Made by a program: the position numbers and the translations under genes | Origin: Pacificitalea manganoxidans | GTDB taxonomy: Bacteria; Pseudomonadota; Alphaproteobacteria; Rhodobacterales; Rhodobacteraceae | Direction: 5' to 3' | DNA: 42,252 bases | Assembly (NCBI RefSeq): GCF_002504165.1 | Contig: NZ_CP021410.1 | Span: 1 to 42,252 of the forward strand | Notes under the pieces: generated by a model | What the model saw: only the letters and a program-made list of their open reading frames with translations | Database searches by the model: none | Told to the model about the DNA's origin: nothing | Shown here: positions 1 through 8,625 of the stretch, in pieces | Numbering within the stretch: the first letter of the stretch is position 1 | How the letters are laid out: the number at the start of each line of letters is the position of its first letter

Positions 1-3
1 AAC

Positions 4-1017
4 ATGCAAAAAGTTCTCATTACCGGCACCGCCGGATTTATCGGGTTCCATCTGGCGAAGCTCCTTCTCGCCGAAGGGTTTCGTGTTCAGGGCTACGACG
101 GGATGACGGACTATTACGACGTCACCCTGAAACAGCGCCGCCATGCGATGTTGCTCCAGAACGAGAACTTCTCGGCCAAGGAGGGGATGCTCGAAGACCA
201 GGCGAGTTTCGACGCGCTCGCGGATGAATTCCAGCCCGACGTCATCGTCCACCTCGCCGCTCAAGCCGGGGTGCGCTACTCGCTCGAAAACCCCCGCGCT
301 TATCTCGACTCCAACGTCATCGGCACCTTCAATGTGATGGAGGCCGCGCGCAGGCTGGAGGTGAAGCACCTGCTCATGGCCTCGACCTCCTCCGTCTACG
401 GCGCCAATGAGGAGATGCCGTTTACCGAAACCGAGAGGACCGACACCCAGCTCACCATCTACGCCGCGACCAAGAAGGCGACCGAGTCGATGGGCCATTC
501 CTATGCCCATCTGTGGAACCTGCCGGTGACGATGTTCCGCTTCTTCACGGTCTACGGCACCTGGGGGCGGCCAGATCTGGCGCTTTATAAGTTCGTCGAT
601 GCGATCCTCGATGATCGTCCGATCGACATCTACAACCATGGCGACATGTATCGCGACTTCACCTATGTCGACGATCTGGTGCGCGGCATTCGCCTGCTGA
701 TCGACGCGGTGCCGGAGCGCCCGACCTCACGGGATGACATCCCCGAATGGGACTCGCTGTCTCCGGCAGCGCCCTTCCGCGTGGTGAATATCGGCAACTC
801 CGACAAGGTGCGCCTGCTCGACTTCGTGGACGCGATCGAAGACGCGCTCGGGAAGAAAGCGGAGCGCAACTACATGGACATGCAGAAAGGCGACGTCCCG
901 GCGACCTGGGCCGATGCGACGCTGTTGCAGGAGCTGACGGGTTATCGACCGCAGACGGATTTCAAAGACGGGATCGCGCGGTTCGTGGCGTGGTTCCGGG
1001 AGTATTACGGGAAGTGA
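4..1017 (+). CDS. UDP-glucuronate 4-epimerase-like NAD-dependent epimerase
   Basis: This 337-residue extended short-chain dehydrogenase/reductase probably interconverts UDP-glucuronate and UDP-galacturonate in the cytoplasm to supply a uronic acid for the polysaccharide. The NAD-binding glycine motif GTAGFIG is at residues 8-14. The catalytic Ser lies near 128-130, and the Tyr-x-x-x-Lys pair is Y153/K157 in YAATKKA. The segment FTVYGTWGRPDLA (about 181-193) resembles the signature of GAE/LspL-type epimerases, although the usual PWG reads TWG. Length is normal for the family. The ATG three bases into the window gives a complete Rossmann start, so the gene looks intact. It overlaps the next gene in a TGATG junction. 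A UDP-N-acetyl-uronate 4-epimerase (TviC/WbpP-like) is an alternative, because a TviB-like dehydrogenase lies downstream; the sequence alone does not fix the substrate. Confidence 0.85.
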   Translation: MQKVLITGTAGFIGFHLAKLLLAEGFRVQGYDGMTDYYDVTLKQRRHAMLLQNENFSAKEGMLEDQASFDALADEFQPDVIVHLAAQAGVRYSLENPRAYLDSNVIGTFNVMEAARRLEVKHLLMASTSSVYGANEEMPFTETERTDTQLTIYAATKKATESMGHSYAHLWNLPVTMFRFFTVYGTWGRPDLALYKFVDAILDDRPIDIYNHGDMYRDFTYVDDLVRGIRLLIDAVPERPTSRDDIPEWDSLSPAAPFRVVNIGNSDKVRLLDFVDAIEDALGKKAERNYMDMQKGDVPATWADATLLQELTGYRPQTDFKDGIARFVAWFREYYGK

Positions 1018-2069
1018 TGGTTTCGGTAGATCCCACTGGCAGTCACAAGGTTCGCACTAACAAGTTAGCCAGCCTTGAAATTGGTCGAGGCATAGCGGCA
1101 ATTGCTGTTGTTGCCCACCACGCGGAACTCTCCAGCAACGCGTTCACGTCTGGTTCTACGAGACATTGGTTCTCGTTCGGAGCACTTGGTGTCGATTTCT
1201 TCTTTGTTCTTAGCGGCTTCATTATTTTCTATGTGCATGGAAGTGATACAAGGTCGTTTTCCATGGCTCGCCGGTATCTGGGTCGACGTTTGAAGAGAAT
1301 ATTTGTTCCGTATCTACCAGTTTCCGCTGCACTGATTGTTGCATACTTATTGTTACCGGGACTCTCAGAGGGTAACCGAGACTGGGGCCTGCTAACATCA
1401 CTTACATTACTCCCCAGTGATAAACCGCCTGCACTGTCGGTAGCGTGGACACTGACTTTTGAACTGGTGTTCTATCTGTTCTTTTTACTTTTTTATGCGA
1501 CCCGTTATTTTTGGACTCTTGTCACAGCGTGGGCGGCAGTTACGATTAGTAGCATGTTTCTGATTTCTGGTGACTACGGCATGCCGATCATCAGAACATT
1601 TCTCGCTCCCATTACGCTGGAGTTCATCGCAGGCATGGCGATGGCGAAGGTTTCTCGCAAAATACCTAATGAGCTATGGGCCGCAGCCTTAACGACAGGC
1701 ACATTGGTTTGCATCATGTTCTTCTTAACTCCGGATGCGCACCGAGTACTTTTCGGTATCGGTCTCGCACCGGTTGTGCTTGGTTTGGCGCTTGCAGAGG
1801 CTCGATTTGATCTTCGCGTTCCTACTTGGGCACTTTTACTAGGGGCCGCTTCCTACGCCATATATCTTATACACAATCCTCTCCAGTCTTTAATCGCCCG
1901 AGCGGGCGCCCCATGGGATTCGTGGATGATTACTTTCCTCAACTGTGTCTTTCTCAGTGTGATAGGTGGGATCATCTACCACCTTTTCTTCGAGAAACCG
2001 GCTTTGAAGTACTTTTCTGATTTGGAATCACGCAGGATCTATCAACTAAAGGCAACAGAGTATGAGTAA
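1017..2069 (+). CDS. Acyltransferase family 3 (integral membrane O-acyltransferase)
   Basis: This 350-residue polytopic membrane protein belongs to the acyltransferase-3 family (OafA/NodX/ExoZ type), whose members O-acylate cell-surface sugars. The N-terminal region has the family pattern [18 protein letters not shown] followed by [21 protein letters not shown]. Many hydrophobic segments follow and there is no C-terminal SGNH domain. I chose the ATG at 1017, which overlaps the upstream stop (TGATG), because the open frame further upstream merely shadows the epimerase gene. The 3' end overlaps the next gene by 8 bases. Base composition is visibly more AT-rich than its neighbours: positions 1441-1500 contain 22 G+C of 60. 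That suggests later acquisition of this decoration gene between two conserved sugar-nucleotide genes. Family assignment is firm; the acyl donor and target sugar are unknown. Confidence 0.85.
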   Translation: MVSVDPTGSHKVRTNKLASLEIGRGIAAIAVVAHHAELSSNAFTSGSTRHWFSFGALGVDFFFVLSGFIIFYVHGSDTRSFSMARRYLGRRLKRIFVPYLPVSAALIVAYLLLPGLSEGNRDWGLLTSLTLLPSDKPPALSVAWTLTFELVFYLFFLLFYATRYFWTLVTAWAAVTISSMFLISGDYGMPIIRTFLAPITLEFIAGMAMAKVSRKIPNELWAAALTTGTLVCIMFFLTPDAHRVLFGIGLAPVVLGLALAEARFDLRVPTWALLLGAASYAIYLIHNPLQSLIARAGAPWDSWMITFLNCVFLSVIGGIIYHLFFEKPALKYFSDLESRRIYQLKATEYE

Positions 2070-3336
2070 CGAGCCCCGTAAGATCGCCGTCATCGGTCTC
2101 GGCTACGTTGGCCTCCCCCTTGCAGCAGAGTTCGGTAAACTCCGTCCGACGGTCGGCTTCGACATTAACCAAGCTCGGATCGCCGAACTGAAGGATGGCC
2201 ATGACCGGACGCGGGAGACCACAGCAGAAGAGCTGGCAACCGCCACGCAGCTGAGCTTTGCCACAGACACCTTGGATATCGCCGACTGCTCCATCTACAT
2301 CGTCACCGTTCCGACACCAATCGACGCCTACAAACGGCCCGATTTGACACCGCTCATCAAGGCATCGGAAACCGTGGGTAGCGTGCTTAAGAAAGGCGAC
2401 ATCGTCATCTACGAGAGCACGGTCTACCCCGGCGCGACCGAGGAGGACTGTGTGCCCGTGCTGGAGCGCGTCTCGGGCCTAACCTTCAACCAAGACTTCT
2501 TCTGCGGCTACAGCCCCGAGCGCATCAATCCGGGTGACAAGGAACACCGGCTGCCGAACATCAAGAAGGTGACCTCAGGCTCGACCCCCGAGGTGGCTGA
2601 GAAAGTCGATGCGCTCTACGCCGAGATCATCACCGCGGGCACCTACAAAGCCGAGAGCATCAAGGTGGCCGAGGCTGCCAAGGTGATCGAGAACACCCAA
2701 CGCGACCTGAACATCGCGCTGGTGAATGAGCTGGCCATCATCTTCAACAAGATGGATATCGACACCCAGGCGGTGCTGGAAGCGGCGGGGACGAAGTGGA
2801 ACTTCCTGCCCTTCCGGCCGGGGCTCGTCGGCGGGCACTGCATCGGCGTGGATCCTTACTACCTAACCCACAAGGCCGAGGCGATTGGCTACCATCCGCA
2901 GGTGATCCTCGCCGGGCGGCGGATCAACGACGGCATGGGGGCTTATGTCGCGGGGCAGATGATGAAGGCGATGATCCGCAAGGGCATCACAATCAAGGGC
3001 GCGCGGCTGCTTATCCTGGGTCTGACCTTCAAGGAAAACTGCCCCGACCTGCGCAACACGCGTGTCGTGGACGTGGTATCGGAGCTGCGCGAATACGGCA
3101 TAGACGTGGACGTTCACGATCCTTGGGTCGATGCGGAAGAAGCGATGCACGAATACGGTATCTCCCTGACCGAAACCCCGGAGGCTGGCGCTTATGACGG
3201 GGTGATCCTTGCCGTGGCGCATGAGACGTTCCGTGAGCGCGGCATGTCTTTCCTGCGCGACATGGGCCGTGACACCCATGTGCTGTACGATCTCAAAAGC
3301 GTCTTTTCCCCAGGCGAATGCGATCTGAGGCTGTGA
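2062..3336 (+). CDS. UDP-N-acetyl-hexosamine 6-dehydrogenase (TviB/WbpA-like)
   Basis: This 424-residue NAD-dependent nucleotide-sugar dehydrogenase oxidises C6 of a UDP-sugar to the uronic acid in the cytoplasm. The N-terminal NAD motif is GLGYVGLP (residues 12-19). The catalytic cysteine is C260 in [15 protein letters not shown], followed by the C-terminal UDP-binding domain with [16 protein letters not shown]. The form [18 protein letters not shown] and the PTPID pattern fit the UDP-GlcNAc/GalNAc dehydrogenase branch (TviB, WbpA/WbpO, VipA) better than UDP-glucose dehydrogenase. This family gives UDP-HexNAcA, a common EPS monomer. The gene overlaps the preceding acyltransferase by 8 bases and so appears co-transcribed. 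No residue looks missing. UDP-glucose dehydrogenase activity is the main alternative. Confidence 0.88.
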   Translation: MSNEPRKIAVIGLGYVGLPLAAEFGKLRPTVGFDINQARIAELKDGHDRTRETTAEELATATQLSFATDTLDIADCSIYIVTVPTPIDAYKRPDLTPLIKASETVGSVLKKGDIVIYESTVYPGATEEDCVPVLERVSGLTFNQDFFCGYSPERINPGDKEHRLPNIKKVTSGSTPEVAEKVDALYAEIITAGTYKAESIKVAEAAKVIENTQRDLNIALVNELAIIFNKMDIDTQAVLEAAGTKWNFLPFRPGLVGGHCIGVDPYYLTHKAEAIGYHPQVILAGRRINDGMGAYVAGQMMKAMIRKGITIKGARLLILGLTFKENCPDLRNTRVVDVVSELREYGIDVDVHDPWVDAEEAMHEYGISLTETPEAGAYDGVILAVAHETFRERGMSFLRDMGRDTHVLYDLKSVFSPGECDLRL

Positions 3337-3421
3337 TGGGCCAGACCGTGCTTTCCATGCCCCCCGGACAAACGTCCTGCGATTGCGCCAATCCGAATTG
3401 GCAGGCCGGGCGGTCCTCGTC

Positions 3422-4297
3422 ATGACCGTTGTTGCCTCGATGGACCTTGGATCGGAGACCGAGAAGCAGAAAATCCTCGAGCTGCAACAGCATGCTTTCG
3501 GCGATTTTAGTGGACCGCTTTTCGATCACATTCTGCGCGATACCCCGCGCGGAGCGGTGGGTTACGGTATTCATGACGACGGACGCCTCGTCGCCTTCAA
3601 TGCCTTCATGGGGCACTCGGTCCATCGCGCAGGTCAAACCGGGATCGCGTATCAATCCTGCATGTCTGCGACCCACAAAGGGCACGGCGGGCGCGGCTAT
3701 TTCTCCAAAATCATCAAGCACGCCCAACAAGATCTCAAGACTCGCGGAGGCGCCTTCATCTTCGGGTTTCCCAACCACAATTCCGGCCCGATTTTTGTCA
3801 AGAAACTGGGCTTTACCCTGTCAGAGAACCAGCCTTGCGTTTTTTTACGCAACCCTTTGGGTCTGCTTGGGCAGATCGACGGAGGGATGCTTCTGGAGCA
3901 AATGGTGCCCGACACGTCGGTCACCTTCGATATGCGTGAGACCGCCGCTTGGAAATCCGGACAAGACGACAGCTTTTTCGAGTTGGATCACCTGACGAAT
4001 TACCTGTTCGGGAAGGTTCAGCGAAAGACGATCAAAGGCGTGCCCTTGCGTCTCATGATCATCGGCGGCTACGAGATCAACAAACCGCACCAGTTTGGCA
4101 CACTGATCGCACGCGCGATGAAACAGGTCGGAGCACAGTTTGCCCGAACCAACGCAAATGCCCATGGACCTCTGGCGCGGGCAAGCGGTCTGCGCCGTTC
4201 GACCGCCAAGACGGAACCGACCATCGCTTTTCCTCTGAATTGGGATGTCGAGGCGCAGTTCGTCGAAGCTTGCGGAGGCATCAAGGATGTCTATTAA
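3422..4297 (+). CDS. GNAT-like N-acetyltransferase of an EPS locus
   Basis: This is a protein of about 291 residues whose middle part resembles the GNAT acetyltransferase fold. A segment around QSCMSATHKGHGGRGYFSKI looks like the acetyl-CoA pyrophosphate loop (Q/RxxGxG/A region) followed by a helix, and FIFGFPNHNSGPIFVKKLGF resembles the usual C-terminal GNAT strand. It probably acylates an amino sugar or a small precursor, but the substrate cannot be read. The first clear ATG is at 3422. A TTG at 3383 would add 13 residues and another ATG lies at 3440; none has a strong ribosome-binding site, so the start is uncertain. The 3' end overlaps the next gene by 11 bases, and that gene encodes a deacetylase-like protein, so the two may modify the same amino group. 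Confidence 0.6.
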   Translation: MTVVASMDLGSETEKQKILELQQHAFGDFSGPLFDHILRDTPRGAVGYGIHDDGRLVAFNAFMGHSVHRAGQTGIAYQSCMSATHKGHGGRGYFSKIIKHAQQDLKTRGGAFIFGFPNHNSGPIFVKKLGFTLSENQPCVFLRNPLGLLGQIDGGMLLEQMVPDTSVTFDMRETAAWKSGQDDSFFELDHLTNYLFGKVQRKTIKGVPLRLMIIGGYEINKPHQFGTLIARAMKQVGAQFARTNANAHGPLARASGLRRSTAKTEPTIAFPLNWDVEAQFVEACGGIKDVY

Positions 4298-5141
4298 GCG
4301 CAGGCTTGCCCACCTTCATGATCTCGCTCGCCTCGGTCTGACAGGACAGGCAAGCGCCAGCCGCATCAGTCTGGTGCCCGTCTTCCATGTGGAAAAACTG
4401 TACAACGACGCCTATCACAAGGCGCTGCGCAGCTTCCTCAAAGGCTATCGGGACATGACGGGCAAGCGTGCTGTGATCACGTGCATGACGCCGCTGTCCC
4501 CGATCCTCGCCGCGCAGATGCAGGAAGCCAGCTTCTCGACGAAGCGCTACTGGGACCGGATCGCCGAGGCCGCCGAGAACGGGATCGTTGGCCTGCACGG
4601 TCATTTTCTGCGCACGACCGTCGATCAGGGCCTGCGGCCGATGCATCATGCCTTTCACGATCTCGATGTGATCCGAGGTCAGATCGGACAGGAACTCGAC
4701 GCGCTGCGCCTCCATGGACACATGGATGAGGACCGAATGATCTACTCTGGCGGGTGGTGGTTCATGACACCCGGTTTGCGCGGCGTGCTGTCCGAATTCG
4801 GATTCCACTGGGACTATTCCCTGTCTTCAAGCCGTTACAACATCTCGCCCGGATCGATTGCCGTCGAAAGGCAAGAGCAGAGCGGAAACGCCTCCGGTGG
4901 GCATCAAATCCGCTCGGACACCGCCGTCAGTGGACTTGCCCGACCAGGCCGACCGTTTCAGGCAATCGGCAAGCTCCTCGCGGAACCGAGCGCCGAAATC
5001 GCGTCCACAAAACGGGTGTCGCTCTACTCGCATGACTACGACCTGAACTTGGCGCCGGCCCTTCACATGATCGAACGCTTCTGCAAAGCCGGGTTCGGGT
5101 TTCACGAACCCGAGCCGAAAAGCCAGTGGGATGCGACATGA
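4287..5141 (+). CDS. Polysaccharide deacetylase-like protein
   Basis: This 284-residue protein resembles the polysaccharide deacetylase superfamily (carbohydrate esterase 4-like NodB fold). Visible hints are GIVGLHGHFLR, IYSGGWWFMTPGL, a GFHWDYSL segment and SLYSHDYDL near the C terminus; histidines and aspartates in such positions bind the metal in the family. The canonical Asp-Asp and HxxxH motifs are not clear, so it may be divergent. The ATG at 4287 is preceded by GGAGG and sits within the end of the preceding gene (11-base overlap), so translation is probably coupled. Placed next to a GNAT-like protein, it may help set the N-acetylation state of an amino sugar. A gap of about 90 bases separates it from the sulfotransferase. 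Function is inferred from weak motif similarity. Confidence 0.5.
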   Translation: MSIKRRLAHLHDLARLGLTGQASASRISLVPVFHVEKLYNDAYHKALRSFLKGYRDMTGKRAVITCMTPLSPILAAQMQEASFSTKRYWDRIAEAAENGIVGLHGHFLRTTVDQGLRPMHHAFHDLDVIRGQIGQELDALRLHGHMDEDRMIYSGGWWFMTPGLRGVLSEFGFHWDYSLSSSRYNISPGSIAVERQEQSGNASGGHQIRSDTAVSGLARPGRPFQAIGKLLAEPSAEIASTKRVSLYSHDYDLNLAPALHMIERFCKAGFGFHEPEPKSQWDAT

Positions 5142-5231
5142 CGCATGACTTTCCTTTGGGCCAGTCTGGAGAGGACCGGTTTTCTATTTCGTTGAACACC
5201 CTCCTTCCGATGAAACTTGAGAGCGATTGAC

Positions 5232-6158
5232 ATGAAGCCAACCTTTTACATCATCGGCGCTCCGAAATGCGGCACGACATCCTGGGCGGCCTATCTCGCA
5301 CAGCATCCCGATGTACAGATTTCAGACCCTAAGGAACTCAACTATTTCAGTACAGACCTGCGGACTGCGAACAATATAATCGTAGGGTCAGATACGGAAT
5401 ACGAAGCCAAATTCGACCGGCCAGAGACAGTGCCGGCTGCAGGCGAGGCCACGCCTCTTTACCTCTACTCCACAGAGGCCATTCCCCGCATCGCTGAATA
5501 CACACCTGATGCCAAGATCGTAATCCTATTGCGCAAGGCAGCGCCATTCTTTCGCTCTCTTCATCAGCAGTTTTTATACCGCCGGATCGAGAATGAAACA
5601 GATCCACGCAAGGCTTGGGAAGGTTCCGGAACACGCCAGCCTCATGGCAACGCGGATCGCGCGGCACTGGAGCGGCATCTGGACTACAAGGCGCTCGGAG
5701 ATTTCAATTCTCAGGTAGCGCGCGTTTTGGAGCACTTCCCTCCTGAACAGGTTTTCATCACCTGGATGGAAGACTGGAAAAATGATCCGAATTGGCTTTA
5801 TCGCGAACTCGCGACCTTTCTCGGTATAGATGGCAGCCATCCATTGACGTTCGAGGTGCATAATCGCGCGAAACGACACCGCAACGCGATCCTGTCCCGC
5901 ATGACAATTCGCCCTCCTGCCTGGGTGATGGCGTTGTCGCGCGGCCTGAAGCGGCTGCTTGGTCGGGAGCGGTTGGGGATCGCGGCCAAACTGCGCGAGA
6001 TGAACACGACGTACGATGTCGCCGAGAAGCTGCCCACAGATCTGGAAGCCGAAATCAATGAATTCTACCGGGACAGTTACGAGGCGCTGGATAGCCGCAG
6101 CGCAGCATTTGGCATCCTTCGTCGCCCGTCTTACGCCAATGAAAATCGCGGGGCTTAA
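5232..6158 (+). CDS. PAPS-dependent sulfotransferase
   Basis: This 308-residue cytosolic-type sulfotransferase would transfer sulfate from PAPS to a hydroxyl or amino group, most likely on a sugar of this polysaccharide. The 5'-phosphosulfate loop is at the N terminus in GAPKCGTTS (residues 9-17). The segment IVILLRKAAPFFRSLHQQFLYRR, about a third of the way in, matches the 3'-phosphate-binding region that normally reads ILRNPVERAYS, although RKAAPF is a variant. The C-terminal part (TFLGIDGSHPLTF...N) fits the fold. Length is typical for NodH/heparan-type bacterial sulfotransferases. The ATG at 5232 places the P-loop at the usual distance from the N terminus; an upstream TTG at 5217 is less likely. 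Sulfated EPS is common in marine bacteria. I saw no PAPS-synthesis genes in the window. Confidence 0.82.
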   Translation: MKPTFYIIGAPKCGTTSWAAYLAQHPDVQISDPKELNYFSTDLRTANNIIVGSDTEYEAKFDRPETVPAAGEATPLYLYSTEAIPRIAEYTPDAKIVILLRKAAPFFRSLHQQFLYRRIENETDPRKAWEGSGTRQPHGNADRAALERHLDYKALGDFNSQVARVLEHFPPEQVFITWMEDWKNDPNWLYRELATFLGIDGSHPLTFEVHNRAKRHRNAILSRMTIRPPAWVMALSRGLKRLLGRERLGIAAKLREMNTTYDVAEKLPTDLEAEINEFYRDSYEALDSRSAAFGILRRPSYANENRGA

Positions 6159-6205
6159 AGCACAACACTTGCCGATGGGCCCGGCCAACTCTTTGGGAGA
6201 CCTTT

Positions 6206-6988
6206 GTGAAAACAGTAATACTTGCCGGTGGACTTGGGACGCGTTTGTCTGAAGAAACCACCACTCGACCCAAGCCAATGGTCGAAATAGGCGGATTCCC
6301 TATCCTTTGGCACATCATGAAAATCTATGCGAGCCATGGATTAAGGGATTTCATCGTATGCTGTGGCTACAAGAGCTATGTCATCAAGGAGTATTTCGCA
6401 AATTATGCGCGGCACGTTTCCGACCTTCGCATAGACATGCGGAAGAATTCCATAGAATTCCTGAACAACAAAGCCGAAGATTGGACCGTGACCCTTGTCG
6501 AAACTGGGCACAACACCATGACGGGCGGCCGGCTCAAGCGCATTCGGGATTACATCGGCGACGATGACGCGTTTTGTTTCACCTACGGCGATGGGGTCTC
6601 GAACGTGAACATCACCGAGGAGATCGCATTTCACAAGGCCCATGGGAAACTGGCGACGGTGACGGCGGTAGAGCCGACCGCCCGCTATGGCACGCTTGGG
6701 CTGCAGGGGTCGGAAGTCGTCAAGTTCATGGAAAAACCCTCCGAGGGCGCGGGCTGGATCAATGGCGGATTCTTCGTTCTGTCCCCGAAGGTGTTCGACT
6801 TCATCGAAGGCGACGACACCAGTTGGGAGGTGGAGCCGCTAACCGAGATTACCCGTGTCGGCCAACTGGAAGCGTACCTGCATCGCGGGTTCTGGCAATC
6901 CATGGACACGCTGCGCGACCGAACGATGCTGGAAAAGATGTGGGCCAGCGGCCAAGCGCCCTGGCGTAGCTGGAGTAGCCCGTCTTGA
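6206..6988 (+). CDS. rfbF: Glucose-1-phosphate cytidylyltransferase
   Basis: This 260-residue nucleotidyltransferase makes CDP-glucose from CTP and glucose-1-phosphate, the first step of the CDP-deoxysugar pathway. The N terminus has the nucleotide-binding signature ILAGGLGTRLSEET followed by RPKPMVEIGG. Further on, FCFTYGDGVSNVNI holds the metal-binding Asp, and INGGFFVLSPKVFDFIEGD and FWQSMDTLRD match RfbF rather than RmlA. Translation appears to begin at the GTG at 6206. The 3' end overlaps the next gene (rfbG) by 4 bases, as expected for the rfbFG pair. The two enzymes feed the RmlC-like epimerase and aminotransferase that follow. Recognition is strong. Confidence 0.95.
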   Translation: MKTVILAGGLGTRLSEETTTRPKPMVEIGGFPILWHIMKIYASHGLRDFIVCCGYKSYVIKEYFANYARHVSDLRIDMRKNSIEFLNNKAEDWTVTLVETGHNTMTGGRLKRIRDYIGDDDAFCFTYGDGVSNVNITEEIAFHKAHGKLATVTAVEPTARYGTLGLQGSEVVKFMEKPSEGAGWINGGFFVLSPKVFDFIEGDDTSWEVEPLTEITRVGQLEAYLHRGFWQSMDTLRDRTMLEKMWASGQAPWRSWSSPS

Positions 6989-8052
6989 TTGATTTCTGGT
7001 CAGGCAAGCGGGTTCTCGTCACCGGCCACACCGGGTTCAAGGGATCGTGGCTGAGCCTCTGGCTGAGCGAGCTTGGAGCGGATTTGTACGGGATCGCCCT
7101 GGCGCCCGAAGACGGCGCACTGTTCGAGATGCTGGATCTGCCGTCGCGGATGGCGCACAGCGTGCTTGATATCCGTGAAGCAAGGCAGTTGCACGCCCGG
7201 GTCGCGGAAATCGACCCCGACATCGTCTTCCACCTTGCCGCACAACCGCTGGTCATCGACGGTTACCTTCGCCCGCTGGAAACCTTCGACACCAATGTGA
7301 TGGGAACGGCCAACCTGCTGAACGCCCTGCGCGACGCCGGCAAGCGCCGGGCAATCGTCTGCGTGACTACCGACAAGGTCTACAGGAACCGCGAGTGGGA
7401 ATTCGGTTACCGCGAAGACGACACGCTTGGCGGGCATGACCCATACAGCGCCTCCAAGGCGGCCGCGGAACTGATCGCGGCAAGCTATGGCGGCAGTTAT
7501 TTCTACGGCGACAGCCCGGTGCGCATGGCCACGGCCCGGGCCGGCAACGTGATCGGTGGCGGCGACATGTCGGCCAACCGGCTCGTTCCCGATATTGCGC
7601 GGTCCCTGTCGCGCCGTGAGGCGCTGACCCTGCGGCACCCGACGGCGACGCGCCCTTGGCAGCATGTGCTGGACCCACTCGGCGGATACATCATGCTGGC
7701 CGAGGCTCTCTATGCCGACGGGGAGCGTGCCCTGCCCACGGCCTTCAATTTCGGCCCAGGGCGCGATGCCGAACGGACTGTCGCCCAACTGGTACAGGCC
7801 GCGGGCAGTATCTGGGACATGCATCTTCCTGTCACCGACGTCGAGAGCGGCTTTCACGAAACGGAACGCCTGATGCTGAACACCGATCGCGCGGCCGCAG
7901 TTCTCGGTTGGACGCCGCGATGGGGCTTTGAGCATTCCGTGGGCGAAACCATGCGATGGTACAAGGCGCGTTTTGAAAGTGAGGCCTTTGATGCCGTGGC
8001 CTTTACCATATCCCAGATAGAGAGTTTCCGTTGTGAAGATCACACCGCTTGA
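6985..8052 (+). CDS. rfbG: CDP-glucose 4,6-dehydratase
   Basis: This 355-residue NAD-dependent SDR converts CDP-D-glucose to CDP-4-keto-6-deoxy-D-glucose. The N-terminal NAD motif is TGHTGFKGSWLSLWL, where the FKGSWL form is characteristic of RfbG. VCVTTDKVYRNREW holds the catalytic Thr/Asp/Lys region, followed by YSASKAAAELI with the catalytic Tyr and Lys. RAGNVIGGGDMSANRLVPD and RPWQHVLDPLGGY are also typical. The start is a TTG at 6985 overlapping the rfbF stop (TTGA), and no better start exists. The 3' end overlaps the next gene by 20 bases. The enzyme supplies the keto-sugar used by the epimerase and aminotransferase downstream. Confidence 0.95.
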   Translation: MIDFWSGKRVLVTGHTGFKGSWLSLWLSELGADLYGIALAPEDGALFEMLDLPSRMAHSVLDIREARQLHARVAEIDPDIVFHLAAQPLVIDGYLRPLETFDTNVMGTANLLNALRDAGKRRAIVCVTTDKVYRNREWEFGYREDDTLGGHDPYSASKAAAELIAASYGGSYFYGDSPVRMATARAGNVIGGGDMSANRLVPDIARSLSRREALTLRHPTATRPWQHVLDPLGGYIMLAEALYADGERALPTAFNFGPGRDAERTVAQLVQAAGSIWDMHLPVTDVESGFHETERLMLNTDRAAAVLGWTPRWGFEHSVGETMRWYKARFESEAFDAVAFTISQIESFRCEDHTA

Positions 8053-8584
8053 AATCCCGGCCGTCCACCTGATCGAGCTTGAGCAGCGACAGGACGAGCG
8101 CGGTTTCTTTGCGCGCCTGAGCTGCCAGACCGAGCTTGCCTCGGCCGGTCTCTCGGGAAACTGGCTGCAGGTCAATAATTCCTTGACGGCGCAGGCCGGG
8201 GTGGTGCGCGGATTGCATTTCCAGCGGCCACCGAGCGCCGAGGTCAAGATGGTGCGCTGTGCCCGCGGCGCGATTTTCGATGTAGCGGTCGATCTCCGGA
8301 AAAAGTCTCCCACCTTCGGGCAGTGGATCGGTCGCACGCTCACCGCCGAAAACCGCGAGATGCTCTACATCCCGGAAGGATTTGGCCATGGTTTCCAGAG
8401 CCTCGCGCCGGACAGTGAGATCATCTATTTCAACACGGCGAATTACGCCCCTGAGCTGGAAGGGGGTGTGCGTCATGACGACCCAGACATCGGTATTGAG
8501 TGGCCGCTGCCGATTTCCTTCACGTCGGAGCGGGACAACGCTCTGCCGACCCTGAGAAACTTTGAACCAATGCAGCTTGTCTGA
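8033..8584 (+). CDS. RmlC-like sugar 3,5-epimerase acting in the CDP-sugar branch
   Basis: This 183-residue cupin is homologous to dTDP-4-dehydrorhamnose 3,5-epimerase. It keeps the catalytic-type histidine in VVRGLHFQRPP, the Tyr-containing stretch IIYFNTANYAPELEGG, YIPEGFGHGF and the terminal DDPDIGIEWP. A second clear RmlC lies in the rhamnose operon at 22020. This copy follows rfbF and rfbG directly (GTG start, 20-base overlap with rfbG), so the inferred substrate is CDP-4-keto-6-deoxyglucose, epimerised at C3 and/or C5. Compared with the rml copy, the segment after the catalytic tyrosine is altered (FNTANYAP against KCSDYYAP), which fits a different nucleotide sugar or single-site epimerisation. 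Family assignment is firm; substrate and stereochemistry are inferred from position. Confidence 0.85.
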   Translation: MKITPLEIPAVHLIELEQRQDERGFFARLSCQTELASAGLSGNWLQVNNSLTAQAGVVRGLHFQRPPSAEVKMVRCARGAIFDVAVDLRKKSPTFGQWIGRTLTAENREMLYIPEGFGHGFQSLAPDSEIIYFNTANYAPELEGGVRHDDPDIGIEWPLPISFTSERDNALPTLRNFEPMQLV

Positions 8585-8625
8585 CGGGATCGCGACGTAT
8601 TCCCCTGCGCAAACGGAAGGCCCAC

